Below, piece by piece: positions 19,956 to 28,334 of a stretch of DNA of 64,000 nt. The first letter of the stretch is position 1. Each line of letters begins with the position of its first letter. The position numbers and the translations under genes are program-made. The stretch lies in contig NZ_HG315690.1 of NCBI RefSeq assembly GCF_000455345.1, forward strand, positions 2,183,360 through 2,247,359, given 5' to 3'. Source of the stretch: Halopiger goleimassiliensis. Its GTDB lineage: Archaea > Halobacteriota > Halobacteria > Halobacteriales > Natrialbaceae. The notes under the pieces were generated by a model. It was not told where the DNA came from and made no database searches. It worked only from the letters and a program-made list of their open reading frames with translations.

Positions 19956-20109
19956 TTCGACTAACGCGTACGACTACTTTCATTAAAAACGTTTGGTGTG
20001 GACAAATACGAGGCCGGCGTCGGCTTCACTCGACGACCAGTGCGAGGGGCGTGGACGACGTGGAACGCGAGTGGGATCTCGAGTCGCTTGCCGGGGCGAC
20101 GACCGAGAA

Positions 20110-21237
20110 TCAGAAGCGATCAAGCGAGAACGGGTCGACGTCGTACTCGGTCGTCCCCTCGAGTGCGAGGTCTGCGAGTACCTCACCGATCGCAGGTGCG
20201 AACGCGAACGCGGAGTCGGAACAGCCGGTGCCGACGACCACCTCGGGGCGGTCCGGGAGGGTATCGAGGACGAACCGGTCGTCGGCCGTCGTCGCGGAGA
20301 GGGAGGTCGACAGGCGCATTGTCGGCCCAGCAGCGGTCGGGACGTACTCCTCGACGATCGATCGAAGGAGCCGTTCGTCGGCCTGTGTCGGCTCGCGCTC
20401 GAAAGCGTCTGGGTCGACGGACTCCTCGCGGGTGCGACGACGGCCAACTGTACAACCCGGTACGTCGTGGACCGGCGTCCCGAAGTAGCGGCCCTCGTCG
20501 GTCCAGAGGGTCCAGACTGGGAACCGATCGGGACCGAACCGGTCGGGGTTCCCGGGCTGGAACCAGCCGAGGAGTTGCCGTTCGGGGACGACGACCCCCT
20601 CGAGTGGTTCGACCAACTGCGGGATCCAGGGACCCGCGGTAACGACGAGCGCCTCGCTTTCGTAGGCACCGTGGTCGGTTTCGACCCGGACGCCATCGCT
20701 CACGGAGCGCCAGTCGACGACGCGTTCGCGAGCGCGGATCGTCGCGCCCGCGCGGTGGGCTTGCGTTACCTGGGCGACGATCCCGACGTCGGGCACGAGA
20801 ACCCCGCCTTCGGGCTGGTAGATCCCGGCGTACGTTTCGGGGACCGCGAACGCCGGGAACCGCTCGGACAGGTCCGCGGACGAAAGGCGGTCGTACTCGA
20901 GGCCGGTGGCCTCGCAGATGCGTCGCGCGTCCTCGAGCGCGTCGCCGTCGGCCGGCCCGACGTCGATCGATCCGGTTCGGTACAGCAGTTGCCGGTCGAC
21001 GTCGGCCTCGAGGTCGCGCCATCGCTCCAGGCCACGCTCGAGCAACGTCGCGGACGCCCGGTCCGTGGCGTCCGGACGCCGAACGATCCGGCTGGTACCG
21101 TGTGCGGAGCCGTAGTCGTGGGGGACGTCGTAGCGCTCGAGACCCAGCACGTCGACGCCACGGGCGGCGAGTTCGGCGACCGCCGCACTGCCCATCCCGC
21201 CGATCCCGACGACGATGACGTCGTACCGGTCACGCAT
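20110..21237 (-). CDS. solA: SolA-like FAD-dependent N-methyl amino acid oxidase
   Basis: 375 residues. The FAD-binding motif VVGIGGMGSAAVAELAARG begins at residue 9, and DYGSAHGTSRIVRR matches the monomeric sarcosine oxidase / N-methyltryptophan oxidase group. TVGRRRTREESVDPD and TGCSDSAFAFAPAIGEVLADL near the end complete the substrate and FAD contacts. It likely demethylates a secondary amino acid with release of formaldehyde and peroxide. The family's flavin-linking Cys appears to lie in GCTVGR or TGCSDS. Single gene. Confidence 0.85.
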   Translation of the reverse strand: MRDRYDVIVVGIGGMGSAAVAELAARGVDVLGLERYDVPHDYGSAHGTSRIVRRPDATDRASATLLERGLERWRDLEADVDRQLLYRTGSIDVGPADGDALEDARRICEATGLEYDRLSSADLSERFPAFAVPETYAGIYQPEGGVLVPDVGIVAQVTQAHRAGATIRARERVVDWRSVSDGVRVETDHGAYESEALVVTAGPWIPQLVEPLEGVVVPERQLLGWFQPGNPDRFGPDRFPVWTLWTDEGRYFGTPVHDVPGCTVGRRRTREESVDPDAFEREPTQADERLLRSIVEEYVPTAAGPTMRLSTSLSATTADDRFVLDTLPDRPEVVVGTGCSDSAFAFAPAIGEVLADLALEGTTEYDVDPFSLDRF

Positions 21238-21289
21238 AGACGGCGCTACGATCCCGCCGTCGAAAAGGTTGGGTCTCGCGGCTCGCGGG

Positions 21290-21694
21290 CTACTCCTCCT
21301 CCCCGCGTGCCCGCTCGCGGAGGTGTCGGTGATAGCGGCGTTCGGTGACGTGACCGGTGCCGTCGGCGAGGTCGTCGCGAACCGCCGCCTCGAAGCCGGT
21401 CAGATCCGCGAGAAAGCCGTCCTCGAACTCCTCGACGAGTTCGTACGACCACTGATCCTCGATGGCACCCGCGGGGAGGTGATCGTCACGCAGTTCGTTC
21501 GCCCAGCGCTCGTGTCCGGCCTCCCGGAGGGCGCTCTCGGCGTCGGCCATCCGGTTCATCGCCCGCCCGAGGTGGTGGTGGAAGGCGAGCAACGAGCCGT
21601 AGGCCCGATTGACGTACTCGATACCGAGTTGGCACTCGTGCAGTGCCGCCCGTTCGGCCTCGCTCAACTCGAGGTCGTCGGAATCGGTCGGCAT
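21290..21694 (-). CDS. Small helical haloarchaeal protein, function unknown
   Basis: 134 residues, almost entirely helical and rich in Glu, His and Arg (SLLAFHHHLGRAMNRMADAESAL; HLRERARGEEE at the end). The start at 21694 (PTDSDDLELSEAERAAL) is typical of a halophile N-terminus; the longer in-frame upstream stretch is Arg-rich and unlikely. The clustered His residues in a helix might bind metal, which is a guess. It is 52 bp upstream of solA on the same strand. Confidence 0.65.
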   Translation of the reverse strand: MPTDSDDLELSEAERAALHECQLGIEYVNRAYGSLLAFHHHLGRAMNRMADAESALREAGHERWANELRDDHLPAGAIEDQWSYELVEEFEDGFLADLTGFEAAVRDDLADGTGHVTERRYHRHLRERARGEEE

Positions 21695-21765
21695 ACCGCT
21701 CCACCCAACGAACGAACGGAAAGGCGTTGGGGGCCACTGCCGGACGACCGCTTCCACAGCGCGGA

Positions 21766-22194
21766 TCAGGATTCGGTGACGACCCACCGATCGGAGTAGG
21801 CGGTGCCGCAGGTACACTGGGCGTAGGCGTGGATCACGTCGCCGTCGGCGTAGATCCCGCCGACGTCCTCGTTTTGCTCCTCGGCGAAGGCGAAGACGAA
21901 CTGGACCGCGTGGTCCTCGTCGGTCGATGCCTCCGGACACTGTCCGCCGGTGAGGTCGTCCTCGATGACGCCCTCGAGGCCCATGGCGTTCTTGGCGAAC
22001 GCCATCGCGTCGGTCCCGGTAGCCGCCTGGAAGGCGTTGCGACCGCGTTCGCCGTCGACGACGATCAACACGCCGTTCTCGACGGCGTCGCCGAACTCCG
22101 CGAGTCGGTCGTCCGAGACGTACGAGTCGGCGAGAAACAGCGCCACGTCCTCCGGTCGCTCGCCCGCCAGAAACTCCTCGCGTGGATCGCTCAT
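21766..22194 (-). CDS. DUF5807-type haloarchaeal protein
   Basis: 142 residues starting SDPREEFLAGERPEDVALFLADSY. It has an alpha/beta pattern (GVLIVVDGERGRNAFQAATG) and a C-terminal pair of cysteines in QCTCGTAYSDRW that looks like a metal or redox site. I recall this opening from the haloarchaeal DUF5807 family; no biochemical function is known to me. It is 71 bp upstream of the small helical protein on the same strand. Confidence 0.65.
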   Translation of the reverse strand: MSDPREEFLAGERPEDVALFLADSYVSDDRLAEFGDAVENGVLIVVDGERGRNAFQAATGTDAMAFAKNAMGLEGVIEDDLTGGQCPEASTDEDHAVQFVFAFAEEQNEDVGGIYADGDVIHAYAQCTCGTAYSDRWVVTES

Positions 22195-22510
22195 GTCACT
22201 GGTTCGCGGTCGAAACGGAAAAAGCGCGTCGTTCGAGACCGACGCGAACGATCCGGGACACCGCTTCCCCATCGCTCACATACCGATCCGGAACAGCGGG
22301 GCCGTGGACGGCCCTTCGGCACAAGTAGGTAATATTTACACTCACAGGTGTTGATTTATCCGATTTCGGTTCGGTCGGTTCCCTGTCGTTTAATAGCCGG
22401 TAGTTCCAGCACTTGACTAGCCGTGACTGGGGCCGGCTACGAGACGCCGACGGCGGAGCGCCGTCGGTCGGGGCGGGACCCCACTCACGTAACCCCCACA
22501 GTGATCGGCA
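22195..22510. other. Divergent promoter region with tandem hairpins before the PadR gene
   Basis: 316 bp between the DUF5807-type gene and the PadR gene. An AT-rich block (22325-22345, GTAATATTTACA) and GTTTAATAG (about 22388) are promoter-like. At 22447-22467 a perfect 9-bp stem (CCGACGGCG / CGCCGTCGG) closes a 3-base loop, and just upstream TAGCCG / CGGCTA form a second, 6-bp stem. Both lie in what would be the 5' leader of the PadR mRNA. Confidence 0.6.
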
Positions 22511-23002
22511 ATGCGTGATAACGCGACTAACACCGAGTCCGTGCTGGACGAACTCTCGAAGGCGGCATCGGGCGACGCGTCGGACTCCCACGAACCGGGC
22601 GGAACTGATCGAACGACCGACGACGTCGAACGGGAACTCGAGTCACTCCTGGAGCACGTCGCCGAAACGCTCCCCGTCGAGGACGTAACGCTCGACGAAC
22701 GACTCGTCAAGGAGAACCTCGACGAACTCCTCCTCGTGCTGATCGCCATGCACGAGGGGACCCACGGCGACGAACTCCTGACGACGATCGAACGGGCCTT
22801 CGAAACCCGACTGAGCCCCGGGACGGTCTATCCACGTCTCCACGACCTCGAGGAAGCGGACGTGCTCTCGATGCACGCGAAGGTACGAACCAAGGAGTAC
22901 TCGATCGACGACCCCGAATACGTCCAGGACCGTCTCGAGGAGACGATGATCCAGCATCTCGCGTTCGGGATGTTGCTCTACGCGCTACACCATCGGCTCT
23001 GA
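22511..23002 (+). CDS. PadR-family transcriptional regulator
   Basis: 163 residues. An acidic N-terminal extension of about 55 residues precedes a PadR winged helix (NLDELLLVLIAMHEGTHGDEL, then PGTVYPRLHDLEEADVLSMH). The family's long C-terminal dimerisation helix is short here (QHLAFGMLLYALHHRL). PadR proteins usually repress a nearby gene and respond to small ligands. No obvious target is adjacent except its own hairpin-rich leader. Confidence 0.82.
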   Translation: MRDNATNTESVLDELSKAASGDASDSHEPGGTDRTTDDVERELESLLEHVAETLPVEDVTLDERLVKENLDELLLVLIAMHEGTHGDELLTTIERAFETRLSPGTVYPRLHDLEEADVLSMHAKVRTKEYSIDDPEYVQDRLEETMIQHLAFGMLLYALHHRL

Positions 23003-23115
23003 CCGTCGCCGTCCGGGTCGAACGCCACACCTTCCCCGCCCAGTCACGCCGTTCCCGCTCGCTTCTCGCCGCATCGCTCCCTACTCGAGCAGCGCCTGCC
23101 GGTGCTGAGGGGCCG

Positions 23116-23562
23116 TCAGCGATCCTCGTCGTTCTCGAGCGACCGTGCGATGTCCTGCAGGCCCTCGTTCGGCGGTTCGGTGGCGTCGTAGTAGACCGTC
23201 GACCCCGGTTCGCGGAGCCCGTAGAGGAAGTCGGGTTCGACGACGTCGACGAGGACGGAGCCGCCGACGCGCACGTCGCTTTCCGCGACCCAGGACGAGA
23301 GACGATCGGTCGCTCCGCTGGGATCGCGCGCCGCGTCGGGCGTCTCGTAGACGCCCCGGATCCAGCGGCCTTCGCCGGTCATCGCGCGTTCGACGCGCGC
23401 GAACAACTTGTCGCCGTCCACGACGACGCGGATCACGTCCTCGAGCGGAACGGCGTCGTGGTCGTCCGGCGGCACCTCGAGTCTGACGCCGGTCGTCGTC
23501 TCCGCACAGGTCGCGCGGATCGTCCGGACCGACGGATGATCGCTGGAGATTCGGTCTGCCAT
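23116..23562 (-). CDS. Haloarchaeal conserved protein (DUF7112-like), next to rps6e
   Basis: 148 residues starting ADRISSDHPSVRTIRATCAE. It is beta-rich with alternating hydrophobics (VIRVVVDGDKLFARVERA) and an RGVYETPDAARDP stretch. I recall the opening from a haloarchaeal DUF annotated next to rps6e, but cannot name a function. The in-frame upstream extension (Ser/Arg-rich) is not credible. It lies 16 bp downstream of rps6e on the same strand, so it is probably co-transcribed and may relate to translation. Confidence 0.65.
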   Translation of the reverse strand: MADRISSDHPSVRTIRATCAETTTGVRLEVPPDDHDAVPLEDVIRVVVDGDKLFARVERAMTGEGRWIRGVYETPDAARDPSGATDRLSSWVAESDVRVGGSVLVDVVEPDFLYGLREPGSTVYYDATEPPNEGLQDIARSLENDEDR

Positions 23563-23578
23563 CGAACGGAGAAGGGTG

Positions 23579-23977
23579 TTACTCGTCGCCGTCGTCCTCG
23601 CCGAGCAGTTCCTCGACGTCGGCGTCGCCCCGATCGACGATCGAGGCGTTGATCTGTGCGACGGCGTCGGAGATCTCGCTGCCACGGACCGTGATGCGGC
23701 GGCGCTCGCCGTCACGCGAGGGCTTGTAGCCGACCTGTCGACCCTCCATCAGGACCTCTTTCAGGTTCGGTCCCTGGACGTCCGGGTTCAGCGGTCGGCC
23801 GGCGTCGTCCGAGCCGCCCGTGATCTCGAGCGTGTAGCCGTCCAGCCCCACCGCGGAGCCGTCGACTTCCTCGCCGATCGACTTGCCGATGAACCGGTTC
23901 GCGTCCTGTTCCTCCGCCTCGAGCTGGTGGGTCGACCCGGACTCCGGGTCGCCGACGACGACAGTGAAACTTGCCAT
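23579..23977 (-). CDS. rps6e: 30S ribosomal protein S6e
   Basis: 132 residues, the usual archaeal S6e length. The start [19 protein letters not shown] and the [14 protein letters not shown] motif match the family, and [16 protein letters not shown] corresponds to the conserved GGSDK-GFPM region of S6e. The end is acidic ([12 protein letters not shown]). It is a primary 30S subunit protein shared with eukaryotes. The ATG at 23977 is preferred over a position 9 codons upstream. Confidence 0.95.
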   Translation of the reverse strand: MASFTVVVGDPESGSTHQLEAEEQDANRFIGKSIGEEVDGSAVGLDGYTLEITGGSDDAGRPLNPDVQGPNLKEVLMEGRQVGYKPSRDGERRRITVRGSEISDAVAQINASIVDRGDADVEELLGEDDGDE

Positions 23978-24021
23978 GCCCGACGGAAGACGGTGCCCGG
24001 TCAAAAGAACATCGTTTCAGC

Positions 24022-24100
24022 ACGACCTTTTTTCCGTTCGGGTCGGCCTTCGGCCGACCGCTCACGCAAAAAATCTCGACCAAAAAAGGCCGCTCACGGT
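24022..24100. repeat. Structured intergenic element upstream of rps6e
   Basis: Two opposed homopolymer blocks (CGACCTTTTTTCC at 24023-24035 and CGACCAAAAAAGG at 24077-24089) flank a perfect 8-bp stem with a 3-base loop (GGTCGGCC-TTC-GGCCGACC, 24041-24059). CGCTCACG is repeated directly at about 24059 and 24091. The rest of the 331-bp gap is GC-rich with further short palindromes and no gene. The poly-A/T blocks stand out against the GC-rich genome. Confidence 0.6.
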
Positions 24101-24308
24101 TCCACCGTTCGCGGTGCCGAGACGGAACGGCACCTCGCTTCGCTCGGCGAGTAGCGGGTGGCGGGCCTGCCCTCCCCCGGGTCGCCTGCGCGGCGGATTC
24201 CACCGCGCACGCTCCCGGCCGTCGACCGACGGTCAGCCCACCGGACGGTTCGTCACTGCTGGAACCCGGCGACGAACAGTCAAGTGGGTTGCCCGCGTAC
24301 CGGCACCC

Positions 24309-24590
24309 GTGTTCATCGATCCCGAGCGGCTCGAGACGCGACTGTGCGAGGAGTTCGGCGGCTCGAGCGACGAGGCGCGCGTCGTGGTCCGCCAGGCCGT
24401 CGACCTCGCGGATTCGGGGCACTACGAAGCGACCGCCGGGACGCCGCTGACGACCGACCTCGTGCTCTCCGAACTCGGGGACGCGCCCGACGGCACGCCC
24501 GCGGACCGCTGGAACTGGTGGATCGGCTCGCTCGAGATCGCGTACGGCGAGTACGAACGGTTCGGCATCCGACAGTACCGCGCGGAGTGA
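24309..24590 (+). CDS. Small conserved haloarchaeal protein, function unknown
   Basis: 93 residues from a GTG at 24309 (FIDPERLETRLCEEFGG). The helical N-terminus continues with VVRQAVDLADSGHYEA, and the C-terminus is Trp/Tyr-rich (DRWNWWIGSLEIAYGEYERFG). The upstream frame is open but antisense-like, and the composition changes at this GTG. I do not recognise a named family. It converges on the HtpX-like gene. Confidence 0.65.
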   Translation: MFIDPERLETRLCEEFGGSSDEARVVVRQAVDLADSGHYEATAGTPLTTDLVLSELGDAPDGTPADRWNWWIGSLEIAYGEYERFGIRQYRAE

Positions 24591-24638
24591 TCGGCGTATC
24601 GCGGCCCTCGGTCGGCCACGCGTCAGTTCGTCCCTCGC

Positions 24639-25700
24639 TCAGGCCGACGCGACCGTCCGCTCGCGTTGCATGGCCCGCAACCGCTCGATGCGCTCGGCGG
24701 TGTCGGGGTGGGTTTCCGGGAAGAGATCCTTGCTCAACAGCCCGTCGTCGCCCTCGTCGGTGAACTGGGCGAAATCCAGCGGGGCGACGTACAGCGCCTC
24801 GACGCCGCCGTCCAACTCGCGGAGGTCGCGATCCGGCGTCCGGGTGAGTTCCTCGTCGATCGTTGCCAACGCACTCGCGAGCGCGGCCGGATCGCCCGTC
24901 AGCCGGGCCGCCCCCCGATCGGCGGCGTGTTCGCGGTATCGACAGAGCAGCCGGTAGAGGAGGAAACTCCCGATCCAGAACAGCGCCGAAACGGCGATCG
25001 TCACGAGCGTCGTGGTGACGACGACGACGATCACGGCCGCCAGTGCACGCGCGTCGTCGTCGTGGGACGTCCCGAGGTACTCGAGCGAGCGAAAGACCGT
25101 CCGAAGGATGGTGTACGCGCCCGTCGCGACGAGGTACGTCAGCGTCGGCAACAGGTACGCGATCGTCATGACCGTCACGTCGCGGTTCTTGAGGTGGGCG
25201 ATCTCGTGGGCCAGCACCGCCTCGAGTTCGGCCTCGTCGAGGCGCTCGAGCAGGCCATCGGTGACGACGATCGTCGCGGACCCCTGGGAGCGACCGGTCG
25301 CGAACGCGTTCGGCGCGTCGGTCTCGATCACGGCGACGTCGGGCCGCGGCAGATCCGCCTGTTGGGCGAGTCGGGCGACGGTCGCCTGCAGCGCCGGTCG
25401 CTCCTCGCGCTCGAGCGTCCGCGCGCCGACGCTCGAGAGCGCGAGCCGATCGCCGACGGCGAACTGGGCGACGAGCCCGATCCCGACCGCCGCCGCGAGC
25501 AGTCGGCGATCGATCGCGAACGAGACGTCGAGTTCGACGCCGGTCAGCGCGGCGGTCACGGCGGGAACGATCGTCGACAGCGCCCACTCGAGCGCCACGG
25601 CGAATGCGAACGGGAAGACGACGACCAGGAACAGTCCACCCGCCATCCGGGCCTGGAGCCCCCGGTCGATCTCCCAGTCGGCCGATCCTGTCGACGACAT
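24639..25700 (-). CDS. HtpX-like M48 membrane metalloprotease
   Basis: 353 residues. Two N-terminal membrane helices (about 20-45 and 65-85) are followed by the zinc motif LAHEIAHLKNRD, two more helices (about 185-210 and 215-245) and the third zinc ligand in YREHAADRGAARL. This is the HtpX/M48B architecture of membrane protein quality control. The start SSTGSADWEIDRGLQARM is acidic and cytoplasmic. No partner gene is adjacent; the TetR gene is divergent across 142 bp. Confidence 0.87.
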   Translation of the reverse strand: MSSTGSADWEIDRGLQARMAGGLFLVVVFPFAFAVALEWALSTIVPAVTAALTGVELDVSFAIDRRLLAAAVGIGLVAQFAVGDRLALSSVGARTLEREERPALQATVARLAQQADLPRPDVAVIETDAPNAFATGRSQGSATIVVTDGLLERLDEAELEAVLAHEIAHLKNRDVTVMTIAYLLPTLTYLVATGAYTILRTVFRSLEYLGTSHDDDARALAAVIVVVVTTTLVTIAVSALFWIGSFLLYRLLCRYREHAADRGAARLTGDPAALASALATIDEELTRTPDRDLRELDGGVEALYVAPLDFAQFTDEGDDGLLSKDLFPETHPDTAERIERLRAMQRERTVASA

Positions 25701-25822
25701 CGCTACGGTGTGGAAGCGGTATCGGAGAGCCGACCGATAACTCTTCTCAATCGCCGACGGAGTCGGCAGCCGACTCGCACTGAAAGTGACAAGTGGTGAT
25801 AACGAAACGCCTTTTACCCGCT

Positions 25823-25840
25823 CCTGACCAAGTGGTCAGG
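25823..25840. promoter_or_regulatory. Perfect 18-bp palindromic operator before the TetR gene
   Basis: CCTGACCA-AG-TGGTCAGG ends 2 bp before the GTG start of the TetR gene. A TATA-like CTTTTACC lies just upstream. The position fits an operator by which TetR represses its own leaderless transcript. Confidence 0.75.
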
Positions 25841-25842
25841 TA

Positions 25843-26478
25843 GTGACCGACCCAGACGTCCGCGAATCGATCATGAACGCGACCTACGAAGCCCTCTGTG
25901 AGCACGGCTACACCGAGCTCACGGCCCAGGACATCGCCGACCGGACCGACCGGAGCAAGTCGGCGCTGTTCTACCACTACGACTCGAAAGAGGAGTTGAC
26001 GGTCGACTTCCTCGAGTACCTGCTCACGTGGCTCGACGATCGGGTCGAGGAGACGGCGTCCCTGCCGCCGGCCGAGCGGCTGCTCCGGGTCGTCGACTGG
26101 TTCCTCTACGGCGAGGATACGGACCAACACGAGTCGTTTCACACCGCTATGCTGGAGCTTCGAGCACAGGCACCCTACAACGAACAGTACCGCGAGAAGC
26201 TCCGCAAGAGCGACGAACGACTCCGCACGACGTTCGAACGCATCCTCGAGGACGGCATCGACGAGGACCAGTTCGTCGCTCACGACACCGAACGGATGGC
26301 GGCGCTGTTGATCGCGGCGCTCGACGGCGCTCGCACCCGCCAGCTGACCTTCGACAACGACCGGTATCCCGAGGACGTCCGCGCCGGCATCGTCGGAGCT
26401 ATCTTCGAGCAACTGCTCACCGACGAGGTCGCGACCGATCGACGTCTGGAGACGGCAGGTGAGACGGATGACGACTGA
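25843..26478 (+). CDS. TetR/AcrR-family transcriptional regulator
   Basis: 211 residues from a GTG at 25843. The N-terminal HTH is complete (IMNATYEALCEHGYTELTAQ, then SKSALFYHYDSKEEL). The C-terminal ligand domain (about 60-200) is of the haloarchaeal group usually paired with RND or ABC exporters, though none is adjacent here. A perfect palindrome abuts the start, implying autoregulation. The next gene on the strand starts 56 bp later. Confidence 0.92.
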   Translation: MTDPDVRESIMNATYEALCEHGYTELTAQDIADRTDRSKSALFYHYDSKEELTVDFLEYLLTWLDDRVEETASLPPAERLLRVVDWFLYGEDTDQHESFHTAMLELRAQAPYNEQYREKLRKSDERLRTTFERILEDGIDEDQFVAHDTERMAALLIAALDGARTRQLTFDNDRYPEDVRAGIVGAIFEQLLTDEVATDRRLETAGETDDD

Positions 26479-26534
26479 ACGTCCACGGAACGCGTCCGAT
26501 CGACGCTACTCGCCCATTACCTACCCTATCCGAC

Positions 26535-27413
26535 ATGAGTGAACGAACCACTACCTACGATCAGCCAGGAGCCACCGACCGACAGTTCCCGGGACTCTCC
26601 CCGACCGTTCGAGGCATCGTCACGGATTCGATCCGCTCCCGGGATCGGTCCTTCGCGGTGGCGTGTTGTACTGTCGCCGGCGAAATCGCCGCCGCATCGG
26701 CGGACGAAAATCGACGCCAGTCGATCGACAGCACCCTCGCGGACCTCGGCGACGCCGTCGCCTGTTTCGAGGCGTACGTCTCGATTCGCCGCGCGCTGCT
26801 GACCGGCGACCGGTTCGACCGCCCGGTCGACCGTGACGCCGCCATTCTAGGCAGCGACTACCTCCACGCCGCCGCCTACGCCGGGGTCGCGGCTGCCGTG
26901 GAGTCGGTCGAGCGGACCCTCGAACTGTACAGCGTCCTGGCAGAGGCCTCGACCACGCTCGCGACCGAGTTCCTGGCGGCGGCGAGCGACGAAGCGACGC
27001 CGGGGTCCGACGATCGATATCCACCGGAAGCGATCCTGGCGGGCACGGCAGCGACGGTCGGGGCGACCGCCGCCGGCGCGACCGACGAGGTCCGCGCCGC
27101 GTGTGATCGGTACGCTCGATCGCTTCGCGGAGCCATCGCCGCAGCAACGCCGTCCGCCGAGGAACCGCTCGAGACGGCGACGCTGATCCTCACGGGCGAA
27201 CACACCCGCGATACGATCGCGGGGGAGGTCGACTGGGCCGACGACCACTCCGACGCGGTCGCCAGCCACCTCGAGCGCGCCAGGGACGCGATCGCGACCC
27301 TCGAAGGCGAACTCGAGGGCCACGTCGACGCGGGAACCGACCGAACGCCGCTGGCCCGACTCGAGAGGGCAACACGGATTCCGTTCCAGCACGTAGAGTC
27401 GGGCAATGAGTGA
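26535..27413 (+). CDS. Degenerate polyprenyl-synthase-like helical protein (DUF7114-like)
   Basis: 292 residues, nearly all helical and Ala-rich. DRDAAILGSDYLHAAAYAGVA resembles the helix in isoprenoid synthases that reads D-A-LAGDYLLA, and PEAILAGTAATVGATAAGA resembles the region around the KTG motif. The two Asp-rich metal sites (DDxxD) are not seen, so it is probably not an active prenyltransferase. I associate such proteins with haloarchaeal DUF7114, from memory. It is followed by an overlapping small membrane protein gene (8 bp). Confidence 0.55.
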   Translation: MSERTTTYDQPGATDRQFPGLSPTVRGIVTDSIRSRDRSFAVACCTVAGEIAAASADENRRQSIDSTLADLGDAVACFEAYVSIRRALLTGDRFDRPVDRDAAILGSDYLHAAAYAGVAAAVESVERTLELYSVLAEASTTLATEFLAAASDEATPGSDDRYPPEAILAGTAATVGATAAGATDEVRAACDRYARSLRGAIAAATPSAEEPLETATLILTGEHTRDTIAGEVDWADDHSDAVASHLERARDAIATLEGELEGHVDAGTDRTPLARLERATRIPFQHVESGNE

Positions 27414-27744
27414 ACGCAGTCGACCGATCTGGCCATCGTACGTGCTTACGATCCTTCTCGCCGGCCTGGGGCACTGGTATCTCGGCCGGTGGAAACGCGG
27501 CGGCGCGTGGCTCGGCCTGTTCGTCGTCGCGCTCGCGTTCCTGAGCGCCCGGACGCTGCAGGACGTGGTCGAGGCCGGCGAACCGTTCGTCGTGACGGCC
27601 CTGCAGTTCGACGCCGTCAACTACGTCGACGTGGCCGTGCCGCTGGCCGTGCTGGTCGTCTGTCTGCTCGACGTCTACCTCATCGGCCTGACCGAGCGAA
27701 CCGACTCGTCACCGGCGGCCGGTCTCCAGTCGAACGGCTCCTGA
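27406..27744 (+). CDS. Small TM2-like membrane protein
   Basis: 112 residues with three predicted helices. The opening PIWPSYVLTILLAGLGHWYLGRWKRGGAW has the Gly-x-x-x-x-Tyr-Leu-Gly pattern of TM2-type domains. The C-terminus is short and polar (DSSPAAGLQSNGS). The function is unknown. The start overlaps the end of the previous gene by 8 bp, so the two are probably co-translated. Confidence 0.7.
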   Translation: MSERSRPIWPSYVLTILLAGLGHWYLGRWKRGGAWLGLFVVALAFLSARTLQDVVEAGEPFVVTALQFDAVNYVDVAVPLAVLVVCLLDVYLIGLTERTDSSPAAGLQSNGS

Positions 27745-27831
27745 GTCGGTACGTCGACCGAAATCCCGGCGTGGGCCGCGAAGCGCCCGCCGCCGCGATC
27801 CATTTTTGTGTCTGCTCGTACAAGTTCGACT

Positions 27832-28236
27832 ATGGGTCGTCTCGGCACACTCGCCCTCAAAAGCCTCGGCCTGCTCGTCCTCGCGTTCGTCGCGTTTAGC
27901 GTGATCGCCACCATCGTCGGCATCGTTCTGGGAATCGTAACCGCCGTCGTCTCGCTCGTCGTGTCGGTCGCCGTCCTCGGACTGTTGATCCTCGGCGGCA
28001 TCAAACTCGCGTCGATGCTCGGCGACGACGATCCCACTCCCGAGACGTTCGGCACTCCCACGGGAACCGAACGTAGCCGCGATCCGAAGTCACAGCTTCG
28101 CGATCAGTACGTCTCAGGGGAACTGAGCGAAGCCGAGTTCGAGCGCGAACTGGATCGACTGATGGACTCGAGCGACCGGCCCGGGAGCCGTTCCGGGTCC
28201 ACTCGCTCCTCGGACCTCGAGCGGGATCGTCGGTAA
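27832..28236 (+). CDS. SHOCT-domain membrane protein
   Basis: 134 residues. One or two hydrophobic helices cover about 8-65 (FVAFSVIATIVGIVLGIVTA). The C-terminal SHOCT motif is clear: QLRDQYVSGELSEAEFEREL. SHOCT domains are short helical hairpins thought to mediate oligomerisation. The ATG at 27832 is used; a GTG 8 codons upstream is possible. It ends with a Ser/Arg-rich tail. Confidence 0.78.
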   Translation: MGRLGTLALKSLGLLVLAFVAFSVIATIVGIVLGIVTAVVSLVVSVAVLGLLILGGIKLASMLGDDDPTPETFGTPTGTERSRDPKSQLRDQYVSGELSEAEFERELDRLMDSSDRPGSRSGSTRSSDLERDRR

Positions 28237-28334
28237 CGGCTCTCGACCGACGACGCTCGACCGATCGTCTCGGTGGGAGAGCCCAGCGAGCCGAACCGAC
28301 GAACGCAAGCCGCTCGAGTCGATACTCTCCCCGC

